Assembly (NCBI RefSeq): GCF_019801965.1
Contig: NZ_JAHVIA010000002.1
Span: forward strand, 310,001-374,000
Length of the DNA stretch: 64,000 nucleotides
Direction: 5' to 3'
Source: Salipiger bermudensis
Lineage (GTDB): Bacteria; Pseudomonadota; Alphaproteobacteria; Rhodobacterales; Rhodobacteraceae
This document shows positions 50,828 to 61,308 of the stretch, piece by piece. The notes under the pieces are model-generated. The model was not told where the DNA came from and ran no database searches. It saw only the letters and a program-made list of their open reading frames with translations. Numbering within the stretch: the stretch's first letter is position 1; each line of letters begins with the position of its first letter. The position numbers and the translations under genes were made by a program.

Positions 50828-52558
50828 TCAGATCGGCAGGCCGACCACGAAGCGCGCACCCAGCGGCTCGGAGGTCACGTCGGCCTCGGTGGGACGGATG
50901 TTCTCGGCCCAGATCACGCCGCCATGGGCTTCGACGATCTGTTTCGAGATCGCCAGGCCGAGGCCGGAATTGTTGCCGAAATCGTTTTCCGGGCGCTGCG
51001 AGTAGAAGCGCTTGAAGATCTTCTGCAGCGCCTCTTCCGGGATGCCTGGGCCGGTATCCTCGACCACGACGAGCACGCGGTTGTCGCGGCGGCGGGCCCA
51101 GACGCGGATCGCATCGCCATCCTCGCAGAAGCTGATGGCGTTGGTGATCAGGTTGACGAAGACCTGCGCCAGCCGCGGCTCGAGGCCGCTGATGTTGATC
51201 GGCTTGGCGGGCAGGTCGGTGATGAACTCGACCCCCTTGCCGCGGGCATCCTCGCCGAGGAACTGGGTGATGTTGCCGATCATCTCGAGCAGGTCGAACT
51301 CCTGCTCCTCTTCCTTGACCAGCTCGCTGTCGAGCCGCGAGGCGTTGGAGATGTCGCTCACCAGGCGGTCGAGGCGGCGCACGTCATGCTCGATCACGTC
51401 GAGCAGCTTGTCGCGGTGCTCTTCCTTCTTGACGATGCGCAGCGAGCCGATGGCCGAGCGCAAGCTGGCCAGCGGGTTCTTGATCTCGTGCGCCACGTCG
51501 GCGGCGAACTGTTCGTTGCTGTCGATGCGGTCGTAGAGCGCCGAGACCATGCCGCGCAGCGCTCCAGAGAGGCGGCCGATCTCGTCGGGCCGCGCGGTCA
51601 GGTCGGGGATGCGGATGCGGCGCGAGCTGCCCTTGTTGCGGTTGTTGCGGTCGCGGCCGATCTCGGCCGCGTCGGCGAGATCTGAGATCGGGTTGGCGAT
51701 GGTCGAGGCCAGCACCAGGCTCAGGCCGATCGAGACCAGCGTCGCGATGACGAACATCTGCAGCACGCGCTCGCGCTCGGCGCTGACCACGGCGTCGATC
51801 TCTGCCTCGGTCGACAGCAGCGCCACGGTGCCGATCACCGCGCCGTCCTGTCGGATCGGCGAGAAGCCGGCAAACAGGGTCTCACCGGAATCGCCCTTGC
51901 CGGACTGGACCCGGGTGATGGTGGGGTCGCCGGTTTCGATCATCCGGCGCAGGCGGTCTTCGACGGTGAGCTGCGGGGCGCTTTCGAAATACGAGAAGAT
52001 ACCAGCGACGCCGCGCCAGATACCGTCAAGGAAATCGGAGATCAGGGTTGGGCGGGTGCCGTCACGGGGGCCGGACCGCAGCAGGGGCGGGCGGCTGCCG
52101 CTGGTCTCGCCGACGAGGAAGTTGCCGGCATCGAAGACCAGCAGGTCGGTGCCGTTGCGCAGGTCGAGCTGCTGCAGGAGCCCGTTGATATCGGCGGCGG
52201 CGCCGGTGCCGAGCGCGGCGGGGCCGCCCTCGGGCAGCCAGGCTTCGATCACGTCTGCGATCAGCTCGACCTCTGAGGCCACGGCATTGCCGCGCTGCAC
52301 CACGAGCGTGTCGCGCGACGAATTGAGCCAGAGAATGCCCGCGACCAACACGTTCAACGCGATCAGGTTGAACGTGATGATCTTGCGGGTCAGCGGCGAG
52401 CGGTTGAGCGAGAACAGGCTGCGCCGCGCGCGGCTGTCGCGCAGCTCTTTTTCGATCGTGCTGTCGGGGGCGACGAAATCGTCACCCAGCACGACATCTG
52501 CATCCTGCCGTTCGCCCGGCTGGTCGTCGCGCATCGAGATCCTCTCGGCCAGCGCCAT
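50828..52558 (-). CDS. chvG: Sensor histidine kinase ChvG
   Basis: 576-aa inner-membrane kinase. A 55-residue cytoplasmic start, TM1 (about 60-79, IITFNLIALNVLVAGILWLN), a periplasmic sensor of about 190 residues, TM2 (about 267-287), HAMP, then H-box FAADVAHEIKNPLASLRSAI. The ATPase shows NLITNAISFCEDG, GPGIPEEAL and NNSGLGLAISK. It senses acid or envelope stress with ChvI and the regulator ExoR in relatives. It starts 3 bases after chvI. Confidence 0.94.
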   Translation of the reverse strand: MALAERISMRDDQPGERQDADVVLGDDFVAPDSTIEKELRDSRARRSLFSLNRSPLTRKIITFNLIALNVLVAGILWLNSSRDTLVVQRGNAVASEVELIADVIEAWLPEGGPAALGTGAAADINGLLQQLDLRNGTDLLVFDAGNFLVGETSGSRPPLLRSGPRDGTRPTLISDFLDGIWRGVAGIFSYFESAPQLTVEDRLRRMIETGDPTITRVQSGKGDSGETLFAGFSPIRQDGAVIGTVALLSTEAEIDAVVSAERERVLQMFVIATLVSIGLSLVLASTIANPISDLADAAEIGRDRNNRNKGSSRRIRIPDLTARPDEIGRLSGALRGMVSALYDRIDSNEQFAADVAHEIKNPLASLRSAIGSLRIVKKEEHRDKLLDVIEHDVRRLDRLVSDISNASRLDSELVKEEEQEFDLLEMIGNITQFLGEDARGKGVEFITDLPAKPINISGLEPRLAQVFVNLITNAISFCEDGDAIRVWARRRDNRVLVVVEDTGPGIPEEALQKIFKRFYSQRPENDFGNNSGLGLAISKQIVEAHGGVIWAENIRPTEADVTSEPLGARFVVGLPI

Positions 52559-52561
52559 GTC

Positions 52562-53263
52562 TTACTCTTCGTTGTAACGGTACCCGATACCATAAAGCGT
52601 TTCGATGGCGGAAAAATCGGGATCCACCGATCGCATCTTCTTGCGCAGGCGCTTGATGTGGCTGTCGATGGTGCGGTCATCTACATAGACCTGATCGTCA
52701 TAGGCCACGTCCATCAGCTGGTCGCGCGACTTCACGAAGCCCGGGCGCTGCGCCAGCGCCTGCAGCAGCAGGAACTCGGTCACGGTCAGCGAGACGTCCT
52801 GGCCCTTCCAGGTCACCGAGTGGCGCAGCGGGTCCATCGTCAGCGAGCCGCGGGTCATCAGCTTGGTGTCTTCAGTGTCGCCCACGACCTCGCCGGCGAC
52901 CGCTTCCTGGCGGCGCAGCAGGGCGCGGATGCGCTCGACCAGCAGGCGCTGGGAGAACGGTTTCTTGACGTAGTCATCGGCCCCCATGCGCAGGCCGAGC
53001 ACCTCGTCGATCTCATCATCCTTGGAGGTCAGGAAGATCACCGGCATCTTGGACTTCTGGCGCACGCGCTGCAGCAGGTCCATGCCATCCATGCGGGGCA
53101 TCTTGATATCGAAGACGGCCATGTCGGGCATCTTCTTGTTGAAGGCGTCCAGCGCGGCCTGGCCGTCATTGTAGGTTTCGACCTCGAATCCCTCGGCCTC
53201 CAGAGTCATCGACACCGATGTCAGGATGTTCCTGTCATCGTCCACGAGGGCGATCTTCGACAT
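52562..53263 (-). CDS. chvI: Response regulator ChvI
   Basis: 233-aa OmpR-type regulator. Receiver (1-120) with acidic DDDR and the phospho-Asp in [11 protein letters not shown], Lys in KKPFS; winged-helix DNA-binding part (about 140-230) with [21 protein letters not shown]. First gene of the chvI-chvG-hprK-rapZ-EIIA-HPr run, a conserved alphaproteobacterial linkage. A 364-base promoter region separates it from pckA. Confidence 0.95.
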   Translation of the reverse strand: MSKIALVDDDRNILTSVSMTLEAEGFEVETYNDGQAALDAFNKKMPDMAVFDIKMPRMDGMDLLQRVRQKSKMPVIFLTSKDDEIDEVLGLRMGADDYVKKPFSQRLLVERIRALLRRQEAVAGEVVGDTEDTKLMTRGSLTMDPLRHSVTWKGQDVSLTVTEFLLLQALAQRPGFVKSRDQLMDVAYDDQVYVDDRTIDSHIKRLRKKMRSVDPDFSAIETLYGIGYRYNEE

Positions 53264-53445
53264 GGGATTGTTTCCTTGTTCTGCTCGTAATGCCTGATTT
53301 TTTCGTCACTATGCGGGAATTTGCACTTTACAACAATCCCAAACTACGAATCAGGCCCGCTCGCCGCCTTATTCCGGACGAATATCCATAAGGAATGGCT
53401 AAAATGTCTCAGCGCGGGGCCCCTGCGCAGCAAGCTTTCGCCAGT

Positions 53446-53477
53446 GCTAACGCTAAACGATATTTGGTTGCGCTAAC
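53446..53477. promoter_or_regulatory. GCTAAC repeats in the chvI-pckA intergenic region (53264-53627)
   Basis: GCTAACGCTAAA (53446-53457) and GGTTGCGCTAAC (53466-53477) both resemble the GTTA-n-CG-n-TAAC form seen before pyk. TTGACA (53479-53484) follows directly and may be the pckA -35, though no good -10 is visible. For chvI, TTGTAA with TAGTGA at 16 bases (about 53302-53329, minus) is possible. No gene is supported in the 364 bases. Confidence 0.35.
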
Positions 53478-53627
53478 TTTGACATGTGTCCTGTTCCGAC
53501 CCGGAAACGCCGTGTTAAAGCAGATTTTGCCGGTGGTGGTCATCACCGGTCGGCTGAGGTGGATTCAAGACCTTTTCGCCGTGACTTAACGACCGCCGCG
53601 GTTGGTGCGGCTACAGGAGCTTGGCAG

Positions 53628-55226
<1,599 letters not shown>

Positions 55227-55253
55227 GCCTGACCGCTCTCGCAAGATCTGCAG

Positions 55254-55281
55254 CGCCCGTCGCACAAGCGGCGGGCGTTTG
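55254..55281 (+). terminator. pckA terminator
   Basis: A 10-bp stem CGCCCGTCGC / GCGGCGGGCG (one G-T wobble), loop ACAA, followed by TTTG. Confidence 0.7.
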
Positions 55282-55412
55282 CATGTCCGGAGGCCGGAGG
55301 GCTGCGCGATCGGGCGGATTGTCACCAGTTGCGCCGATGGCAGGGGGCGGGGGCTTTGCGTGCTGCAGCGAAGCCGCTATGGCAGGGGCGCATCCTCGCA
55401 CCGGAGATCCCG

Positions 55413-55958
55413 ATGGTTCGTCTGCTTTCTGCCCTCTGCGCCGCCCTGGCGCTTGCCCCGATGGCCGACGCGGCGCCGGGCGAGTCCTACGCCCGCGAGC
55501 CGGTGATCCTCATCGACCACGGCGTCATCTGTCAGGTCACGCCGGAGGGGTCGCGCGCGGCGCCGGATACGCTGGTCGGCGCGATCAACCTCATCGAGCA
55601 GACCCGCGACATGGATGTGACGACCCGCGTGGTGCCGGCCAAGGCGGGCATCAGCTTCGGGGTGAAGTTCACCCTGCGCCCGGGCGCGGGCGATCGCGAC
55701 GTGACGATCCTCGTCACCCACCCGCCGATGGGCCCTGAGGGGGTGACCACCGAAACCTGGACCTCGCCGCTCTCTGAGGGCCGCGCCAGCCTCAACCTCT
55801 TCACCTTCGAGTTCCCCTACGAGATGGTCCCGGGCCCCTGGGTCATGGCGATCGAGGCGGATGGCGAGCGGTTGATGGAGCAGCATTTCGAAGTGGTCTC
55901 GGAGCTCGCGGCGCCGGCAGTGCTTTCGGTGTGCTACGGGCAGGATTTCGTCTCCTGA
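55413..55958 (+). CDS. DUF3859 secreted protein
   Basis: 181-aa protein with signal peptide (about 1-20, ending MADAAP). The mature all-beta domain includes GVICQVTPEGSRAAPDT, GISFGVKFTLRPG, HPPMGPEGVTTETWTSPLSEG and a C-terminal FEFPYEMVPGPWVMAIEADGERLMEQHFEV that fits DUF3859. Function unknown; probably periplasmic. GGAG lies 7 bases before ATG 55413. Confidence 0.75.
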   Translation: MVRLLSALCAALALAPMADAAPGESYAREPVILIDHGVICQVTPEGSRAAPDTLVGAINLIEQTRDMDVTTRVVPAKAGISFGVKFTLRPGAGDRDVTILVTHPPMGPEGVTTETWTSPLSEGRASLNLFTFEFPYEMVPGPWVMAIEADGERLMEQHFEVVSELAAPAVLSVCYGQDFVS

Positions 55959-56101
55959 CTGTCCACAGATCCGACGGGCTCTGCAGCGGCGCTTCCGGGC
56001 CCGGCAGGGTAGGCGCTTGCGCGCTCGAGGGCGCGATCGCTCCCCAGAACGCTCCACATATCCACAGCGTTTATCTTGGGCGGAGGCGTCAGCCATCCAC
56101 A
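55959..56101 (+). promoter_or_regulatory. Cluster of DnaA-box-like TCCACA motifs (intergenic 55959-56261)
   Basis: Four TCCACA cores on the same strand at 55962, 56053, 56061 and 56096. The best, ATATCCACA (56058-56066), matches the DnaA box TTATCCACA at 8 of 9; two others match at 7 of 9. An AT-richer stretch follows (56101-56140). The rest of this 303-base gap holds a GGGAG / CTCCC hairpin near 56175 and the YbjN promoter region. It may be DnaA-responsive DNA or chance. Confidence 0.3.
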
Positions 56102-56261
56102 ACTTATTGAGTGTGTCTCAAATATTTCGCTTTACAGTACATGCATGCCACAGGCACGATATCTGGTAAGGGGAGGGAAACAACTCCCAGCCCCTAGAGC
56201 AGTCAGCTAGCGCTTGGGGCGCTGCCCGTTCCCCGGCGCTACAGCAAAAATGAGGTGGCGC

Positions 56262-56762
56262 ATGGCACTGTCCGAAGAGTTTCTGAGCGACGAGATTCAC
56301 CCGATCGACATCGTCGAGACGCTGGCCGAACACCACGACTGGGATTTCGACCGTGTCGGTGAAGACCAGATCGCGATGGCCGTCGAGGGCCAGTGGCGCA
56401 CCTATTCGATCACCCTTGCCTGGTCGCCCTATGACGAGACCCTGCGTCTGATCTGCAGCTTCGAGATGGAGCCGCCGCAGGAGACCCTGCCGGAGCTCTT
56501 CGCGGCGCTCAACACAGTCAACGATCAGTGCTGGGCGGGGTCGTTCAGCTTCTGGGCCGAGCCCAAGCTGATGGTCTACCGCTACGGCCTGGTGCTGGCC
56601 GGCGGCCAGAGCGCCTGCCCCGAGCAGATCGACACGATGATCTCGGCGGCGGTGCTGGCCTGCGAGCGCTACTACCCGGCCTTCCAGCTGGTGGCCTGGG
56701 CCAACAAGCCGGCATCCGAGGCGGTTCAGATCGCCATCGCGGAAGCCTATGGCCGGGCCTGA
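56262..56762 (+). CDS. YbjN-domain protein
   Basis: 166-aa cytosolic protein resembling the type III secretion chaperone-like YbjN fold: DIVETLAEHHDWDFDRVGEDQIAMAVEGQW, LRLICSFEM, and CWAGSFSFWAEPKLMVYRYGLVL. The family is linked to stress and motility changes in E. coli but has no assigned reaction. GAGG lies 6 bases before ATG 56262; an in-frame start at 56214 is less likely. A palindromic terminator follows. Confidence 0.8.
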   Translation: MALSEEFLSDEIHPIDIVETLAEHHDWDFDRVGEDQIAMAVEGQWRTYSITLAWSPYDETLRLICSFEMEPPQETLPELFAALNTVNDQCWAGSFSFWAEPKLMVYRYGLVLAGGQSACPEQIDTMISAAVLACERYYPAFQLVAWANKPASEAVQIAIAEAYGRA

Positions 56763-56769
56763 GGCGCGG

Positions 56770-56792
56770 AAGATTTTTCGTCGAAAAATCTT
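56770..56792. terminator. Palindromic terminator, family copy 2
   Basis: AAGATTTTTCG, one base, CGAAAAATCTT: 11-bp perfect stem followed by GGGCGG, 8 bases after the YbjN stop. Compare 18790-18812 (AAGAATTTTCA stem) and 47722-47743. Confidence 0.7.
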
Positions 56793-56884
56793 GGGCGGTG
56801 CGGCGGCCGACGTGAAGTCAGAGCTTGCCGGGTCGCCAGTTTGACGCGATCCTTCCTTCAGAGGACAACTTTGGGAGGAAAGAC

Positions 56885-58327
56885 ATGAGATACCTCGTAC
56901 CGGCCATGGCGCTTGCCATGGCCGCTGCCGTTCCGGCGCAAGCGCAGCAGGATCAGCCCGCGGCGAGCGAGAGCCAGTGCAGCGCTCTGCGCGACACGGT
57001 GATCGACGCCGCCTTCGTCACCTCGGCGCGGGTGATGCCCGCCGCCGACACGCTGCCGGCCTATTGCGAGATCCGCGCCACCGCGCGCCCGGCGATCTCG
57101 ATCGAAGTGCGGCTGCCGATGGAAGGGTGGAACGGCAAGTATTACCAGGCGGGCTGCGGCGGGCTCTGCGGCATTCTCGGCCGCGCCGATGCCGGCGGCG
57201 GCTGGGTCAACGCGATGCGCCCGGGGCTCGAACGGGGCTACGCCACGGCGACCTCCGACAGCGGCCACCATGGGCTCTCGGTCACCGATGGCAGCTGGGC
57301 GATGAACAACCCCAACGGTGAGCGCGACTGGGGCTGGCGCTCGATCGGCGAGACGCATCGCGTCGCCCAGGCGCTGATCGGGGCGTTCTACGAGGGGGCG
57401 TCCGAGCAGGCGATCTTCCAGGGCTGTTCGACCGGCGGGCGCATGGCGCATGTGGCGGCGCAGCGCTATCCCGAGATGTTTGACGGCATCATCTCCGGGG
57501 CGCCGGCGATGGATTACACCGGGCTGGTGGCAACCAAGATGGCGTGGCTGACGCAGGCCAATACCGCCGAGGATGGCAGCCAGATCCTCGGCCCGGGCGA
57601 GGCCACGCTGATCGGCGAGGCCGTGATGGCGCAATGCGACGGGGTTGATGGCAGCGAGGACGGTCTGATTGCCGATCCCCGCGCCTGCGAGATCGACCTG
57701 TCGGCGCTGGCCTGCCAGGCCGAGGACACGGCCTCGTGCCTGAGCGAAGAGGAGAGCGTGACGCTCACCAAGTGGCGGCAGGGGCCGCAGAGCCCGGACG
57801 GCACCCAGCTTTACCCGGGCGGCATTCCGGAGGGCTCCGAGCCGTTCTGGTGGCTCTGGCTCACCGGCAACGAGCAGGGCGCGGGTCGCCTCGTGCCGGC
57901 GTTCAACACCGATTTCGGCCGCTATATGGCTTTCCCCACCGATCCCGGCCCGGACTGGACCCCGGCGGCCTTCGATTTCGAGACCGATCCGGCGCGGCTC
58001 GAAACCATGGCCGAGGTTTATAACGGCGACAGCCCGGATCTCTCGGCCTTCCGGGCGGCGGGCGGAAAGATGATCGTCTGGCATGGCTGGGCGGATGCCA
58101 TCGTCACGCCCTACAAGACCGTCGAGTGGTATGAGAAGGCCGCGGCTCTGGCGGGCTCCGAGGAGGCGCTGAAGGAGAACGTGGCGCTCTTCATGGTGCC
58201 GGGGCTCGACCATTGCGGGATCCTTCCCGGCCCCGGTGGCATCAATGCCGCGGCGCTCGATCCTATGACGCCGCTCGAGACATGGCTCAGCGAGGGCACG
58301 GCCCCCACCTCGATTATGGCGCAATGA
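56885..58327 (+). CDS. Tannase/feruloyl esterase family hydrolase, secreted
   Basis: 480-aa protein with signal peptide (1-20, ending AQAQQ). Alpha/beta hydrolase with the tannase CS-D-HC signature: Cys181-Ser182 in GCSTGGR, Asp404 in HGWADAI, His443-Cys444 in LDHCG; the two Cys should form the linking disulfide. The lid holds a calcium-loop-like CDGVDGSEDGLIADPR (251-266). It probably cleaves plant phenolic or other aromatic esters in the periplasm or outside. GGGAGG precedes ATG 56885. No related catabolic genes are adjacent. Confidence 0.92.
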   Translation: MRYLVPAMALAMAAAVPAQAQQDQPAASESQCSALRDTVIDAAFVTSARVMPAADTLPAYCEIRATARPAISIEVRLPMEGWNGKYYQAGCGGLCGILGRADAGGGWVNAMRPGLERGYATATSDSGHHGLSVTDGSWAMNNPNGERDWGWRSIGETHRVAQALIGAFYEGASEQAIFQGCSTGGRMAHVAAQRYPEMFDGIISGAPAMDYTGLVATKMAWLTQANTAEDGSQILGPGEATLIGEAVMAQCDGVDGSEDGLIADPRACEIDLSALACQAEDTASCLSEEESVTLTKWRQGPQSPDGTQLYPGGIPEGSEPFWWLWLTGNEQGAGRLVPAFNTDFGRYMAFPTDPGPDWTPAAFDFETDPARLETMAEVYNGDSPDLSAFRAAGGKMIVWHGWADAIVTPYKTVEWYEKAAALAGSEEALKENVALFMVPGLDHCGILPGPGGINAAALDPMTPLETWLSEGTAPTSIMAQ

Positions 58328-58449
58328 CCCTGCGCGGCGCCGGCCCCCCGAGCCCGGCGCCGCTCCTCCGCCCTGGCGGGCGTCCTCGCCGACATCACGG
58401 CGCCGCCTCGCCTATGCCAGACATCCGGCACGCGGCATCCTTCGACCTG

Positions 58450-58566
58450 CCTCCGGCGGGAGTATTTTTGACGAAGAGAAGCCAGGCGCGCGCGCCTCAT
58501 GTCTTCTCTGGTTCAAAAATACCTCGGGGGTGAATTTGCGCTTGCGCAAAGAGGGGGCTGGCCCCC
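58450..58566 (+). repeat. REP-like structured repeat, copy 2 (intergenic 58328-58682)
   Basis: Left arm 58450-58481 (around GGGAGTATTTTTGACGAAGA) and right arm 58503-58532 (around CTCTGGTTCAAAAATACCTC) form an imperfect inverted pair. After the right arm come hairpins TTTGCGC / GCGCAAA (58535-58550) and GGGGGC / GCCCCC (58553-58566). The right part matches copy 1 at 22238-22305. No gene is supported in the 355-base gap; ORFs through it are frames over the repeat. Confidence 0.65.
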
Positions 58567-58682
58567 CCACCCCGGCCCCCCAGGTGAACCGCTCGAGTAT
58601 CGCGCCGGCATCCATGCCCCGCCGGCTTGCAACCTGCTGGCTCTCGCGACAGATTGGCGCCGAGAACGGGAGAGTGACGAAG

Positions 58683-59498
58683 ATGGAACACGGTGAAATC
58701 GCGCGGCGCGGGCTGGTCCTGCTGGGCTGCGGCAAGATGGGTTCGGCTATGCTCGAGGGCTGGCTGAAGCGCGGGCTGCCCGCGGGATCGGTCTGGGTGA
58801 TGGATCCGCGACCGTCGGACTGGCTGCAGGCGCAGGGGGTCAAGCTCAACGCCGAACTGCCCGCGGATCCGGCCATCGTTCTGGTGGCGGTGAAGCCGCA
58901 GATGATGGCCGAGGCGCTGCCGGTGCTGCAGCCGCTCGGCAACGGCACCACGCTGTTCCTGTCGGTCGCTGCCGGTGTCACCATCGCCAGCTACGAGGCA
59001 GCGCTTGGCAAGGAGACCCCGATCATCCGCGCCATGCCCAACACGCCCGCCGCGGTGGGGCAGGGGATCACCGCGATCATCGGCAACGCGCATGCCTCAG
59101 AGGCGCAGTTGGCGCAGGCCGAGGAGCTGCTCTCGGCGGTGGGCGATGTGGTGCGGCTCGAGGGCGAGGCGCAGATGGACGCGGTGACCGGGGTGAGCGG
59201 CTCGGGTCCGGCCTACGTGTTTCACATGATCGAGTGCCTGGCTGCGGCGGGCGAGGCGCAGGGGCTGGCCCCCGAGCTCGCCATGCAGCTGGCCAAGGCG
59301 ACCGTCGCCGGCGCCGGGGCGCTGGCCATGCAGGCCGCGGAGGATCCCGCCCAGCTGCGCCGCAACGTGACCTCGCCCAACGGCACGACGCAGGCTGGGC
59401 TCGAGGTGCTGATGAACGCGCAGACCGGCCTGCCGCCGTTGGTGAAGGCCACCGTGGCCGCCGCTGCCGATCGCTCGCGGGAGCTGGCCAATGGCTGA
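58683..59498 (+). CDS. proC: Pyrroline-5-carboxylate reductase
   Basis: 271-aa NADPH-dependent enzyme of the last proline step. LVLLGCGKMGSAMLEGWLKRG, VAVKPQMM, IRAMPNTPAAVGQGITAI, and the C-terminal AVTGVSGSGPAYVFHMIECLA with LRRNVTSPNGTTQAGLEVL are complete. ATG 58683 is taken (GGGAGA upstream); the longer in-frame ORF starts inside the repeat. It overlaps csaA by 8 bases and begins a three-gene unit. Confidence 0.95.
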   Translation: MEHGEIARRGLVLLGCGKMGSAMLEGWLKRGLPAGSVWVMDPRPSDWLQAQGVKLNAELPADPAIVLVAVKPQMMAEALPVLQPLGNGTTLFLSVAAGVTIASYEAALGKETPIIRAMPNTPAAVGQGITAIIGNAHASEAQLAQAEELLSAVGDVVRLEGEAQMDAVTGVSGSGPAYVFHMIECLAAAGEAQGLAPELAMQLAKATVAGAGALAMQAAEDPAQLRRNVTSPNGTTQAGLEVLMNAQTGLPPLVKATVAAAADRSRELANG

Positions 59499-59829
59499 GA
59501 TCAGCTATGACGATTTCCTCGAGGTCGACATCCGCGTCGGCAAGGTGATCCGGGCCGAGCCCTTCCCCGAGGCGCGCAAACCCGCGATCAAGCTCTGGAT
59601 CGATTTCGGGCCCGAGATCGGCGAGAAGAAGAGCTCGGCGCAGATCACCGAGCATTATACCCCCGAGGCGCTCGTGGGCCGGCAGGTGATGGCGGTGGTG
59701 AACTTCCCGCCGCGCCAGATCGGCCCCTTCATGTCGCAATGCCTGACGCTGGGCTTCACCGACGCCGCCGGTGCGATCGTGCTGGCCGGTCCCGACGGGG
59801 AGGTGCCCCTCGGGGCACGGCTGCATTGA
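59491..59829 (+). CDS. csaA: CsaA-type tRNA-binding chaperone
   Basis: 112-aa OB-fold protein of the tRNA-binding (Trbp111/CsaA) family. FLEVDIRVGKVIRAEPFPEARKPAIKLWIDFGPEIG and the ending VPLGARLH are standard. It is a dimeric tRNA-binding or secretion-related chaperone in other bacteria; its role here is not shown. It starts inside proC (59491) and its stop is overlapped by the next start. Confidence 0.92.
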   Translation: MAEISYDDFLEVDIRVGKVIRAEPFPEARKPAIKLWIDFGPEIGEKKSSAQITEHYTPEALVGRQVMAVVNFPPRQIGPFMSQCLTLGFTDAAGAIVLAGPDGEVPLGARLH

Positions 59830-60785
59830 GCAGGGTTCTGATCGGTCGCAACCTGCCCGAAAGCGTGGTGGCAGAGGCGCGCGCGCTGTTCGACGTCACC
59901 TACCGTGACAGCCCCTACCCGCTGAGCCGCGACGAGATGCTCGAGGCGCTCGCGGGCTATGACGGCGTGTTGGTGACGCTGGGCGACGGCTTCTCGGCGG
60001 AGATCTTCGCGCAGGCGGGCGCGCCGCGGGCGAAGATCCTCGCGAACTTCGGCGTGGGCTTCAACCATATCGACGTGGCCGCTGCCAAGGCCGCCGGGAT
60101 CACCGTGACCAACACCCCCGGCGCCGTCACCGACGCCACCGCCGATATCGCCATGACGCTGATGCTGATGTCCTGCCGCCGTGCCGCCGAGGGCGAGCGG
60201 CTGGTGCGGTCGGGGCGATGGGAGGGCTGGCACCCTGTGCAGATGCTGGGTCTGCACATGACCGGCAAGCGCGTCGGCATCCTCGGCATGGGCCGCATCG
60301 GGCAGGCCATTGCGCGGCGCTGCCATTTCGGCTTCGGCATGTCGGTGGCCTATGCCTCGCGCTCCGAGAAGAGCCTCGATTTCCCGGCCGAGCGCTACGG
60401 CTCGCCCGAGGCGCTGGCGGCGGAGGTCGACGTGCTGGTGGTGTCGGTCCCGGCGAGCCCCGAAACCCATCATATGGTCGATAAAGGCGTTTTGGCGGCG
60501 ATGAAGCCCACGGCGCATCTGGTCAACATCGCCCGCGGTGACATCGTCGACGAGGCGGCGCTGATCGCGGCGCTGGAGGCACGGCAGATCGGCGGGGCGG
60601 GGCTCGACGTCTACGAGTTCGAGCCCAAGGTGCCCGAGGCGCTCAGGGCGCTCAACAACGTGGTGCTGCTGCCGCACCTGGGAACCTCGACGCTGGAAGT
60701 GCGCGAGGACATGGGGCGGATGGCGGTCGAGAACCTGCGGGTCTTCTTCGCGGGAGAAGAGGTGCCGAACCGGGTCGGAGCGTAG
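59826..60785 (+). CDS. D-2-hydroxyacid dehydrogenase (glyoxylate/hydroxypyruvate reductase type)
   Basis: 319-aa NAD(P)-dependent enzyme. NFGVGFNHIDVAAAKAAGI, Rossmann GILGMGRIGQAIARR, catalytic Arg in NIARGDIVDEAAL, the Glu in the next helix, and His in LLPHLGTST are present. The start appears to be TTG 59826, overlapping the csaA TGA (TTGA), because no ATG or GTG gives a normal N-terminus (SRVLIGRNLPESV). Translational coupling may compensate for a weak start. Likely reduces glyoxylate or hydroxypyruvate. Confidence 0.88.
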   Translation: MSRVLIGRNLPESVVAEARALFDVTYRDSPYPLSRDEMLEALAGYDGVLVTLGDGFSAEIFAQAGAPRAKILANFGVGFNHIDVAAAKAAGITVTNTPGAVTDATADIAMTLMLMSCRRAAEGERLVRSGRWEGWHPVQMLGLHMTGKRVGILGMGRIGQAIARRCHFGFGMSVAYASRSEKSLDFPAERYGSPEALAAEVDVLVVSVPASPETHHMVDKGVLAAMKPTAHLVNIARGDIVDEAALIAALEARQIGGAGLDVYEFEPKVPEALRALNNVVLLPHLGTSTLEVREDMGRMAVENLRVFFAGEEVPNRVGA

Positions 60786-60867
60786 CCGCCCGGGCTGCGG
60801 CGTTGTGACGCTTGGGAAAGAGGCTGGCGCGGCGCTCCTTGCGGATGGGCGGGAGCCGCGCCGGCGC

Positions 60868-61308
60868 TCAGCTGTCGGTGTCGAGCCAGATCGTCACCGG
60901 GCCGTCATTGACCAGCGCCACCTTCATGTCGGCGCCGAAACGGCCGGTGGCCACGGGCACGCCCTCGGCCTGCAGCCTGGCGCCGAAATGCTCGTAGAGC
61001 CGCTTGCCCTCGTCCGGGGCGGCGGCGGTGGAAAAGCCCGGACGGTTGCCCTTGGTCTCGGCGGCGAGGGTAAACTGGCTCACCACCAGCGCCGCGCCCG
61101 AGACATCGCGCACCGAGAGGTTCATGCGGTCGGCGTCGTCCTTGAAGATCCGCAGCTTGGCGATCTTGGCGGCGAGCTTGTCGGCCTGCGCTTCGCTGTC
61201 GCCCTGCATGGCGCAGACCAGCACCAGAAGCCCGGGGCCGATCTCGCCCAGCACCGCGCCCTCGACCGTCACGCGGGCCTCGGAGACTCGCTGGATCAGC
61301 GCTCTCAC
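60868..61308 (-). CDS. dtd: D-aminoacyl-tRNA deacylase
   Basis: 146-aa DTD that removes D-amino acids from mischarged t[20 protein letters not shown] at the start, [19 protein letters not shown] with the catalytic Thr region, and the C-terminal [11 protein letters not shown] (NxGPVT motif) are intact. It overlaps the upstream fructokinase gene by four bases (ATGA, 61305-61308). Confidence 0.95.
   Translation of the reverse strand: MRALIQRVSEARVTVEGAVLGEIGPGLLVLVCAMQGDSEAQADKLAAKIAKLRIFKDDADRMNLSVRDVSGAALVVSQFTLAAETKGNRPGFSTAAAPDEGKRLYEHFGARLQAEGVPVATGRFGADMKVALVNDGPVTIWLDTDS

Noticed and set aside
53395-53589. A 64-aa ORF between chvI and pckA with a hydrophobic segment
   Set aside because: It overlies the operator-like repeats and the likely pckA promoter; RBS spacing is poor and no homologue is recognised.
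55959-56261. Chromosomal origin of replication
   Set aside because: The DnaA-like boxes are imperfect, there is no dnaA, hemE, parAB or gidA-type context, and the AT-rich part is short.
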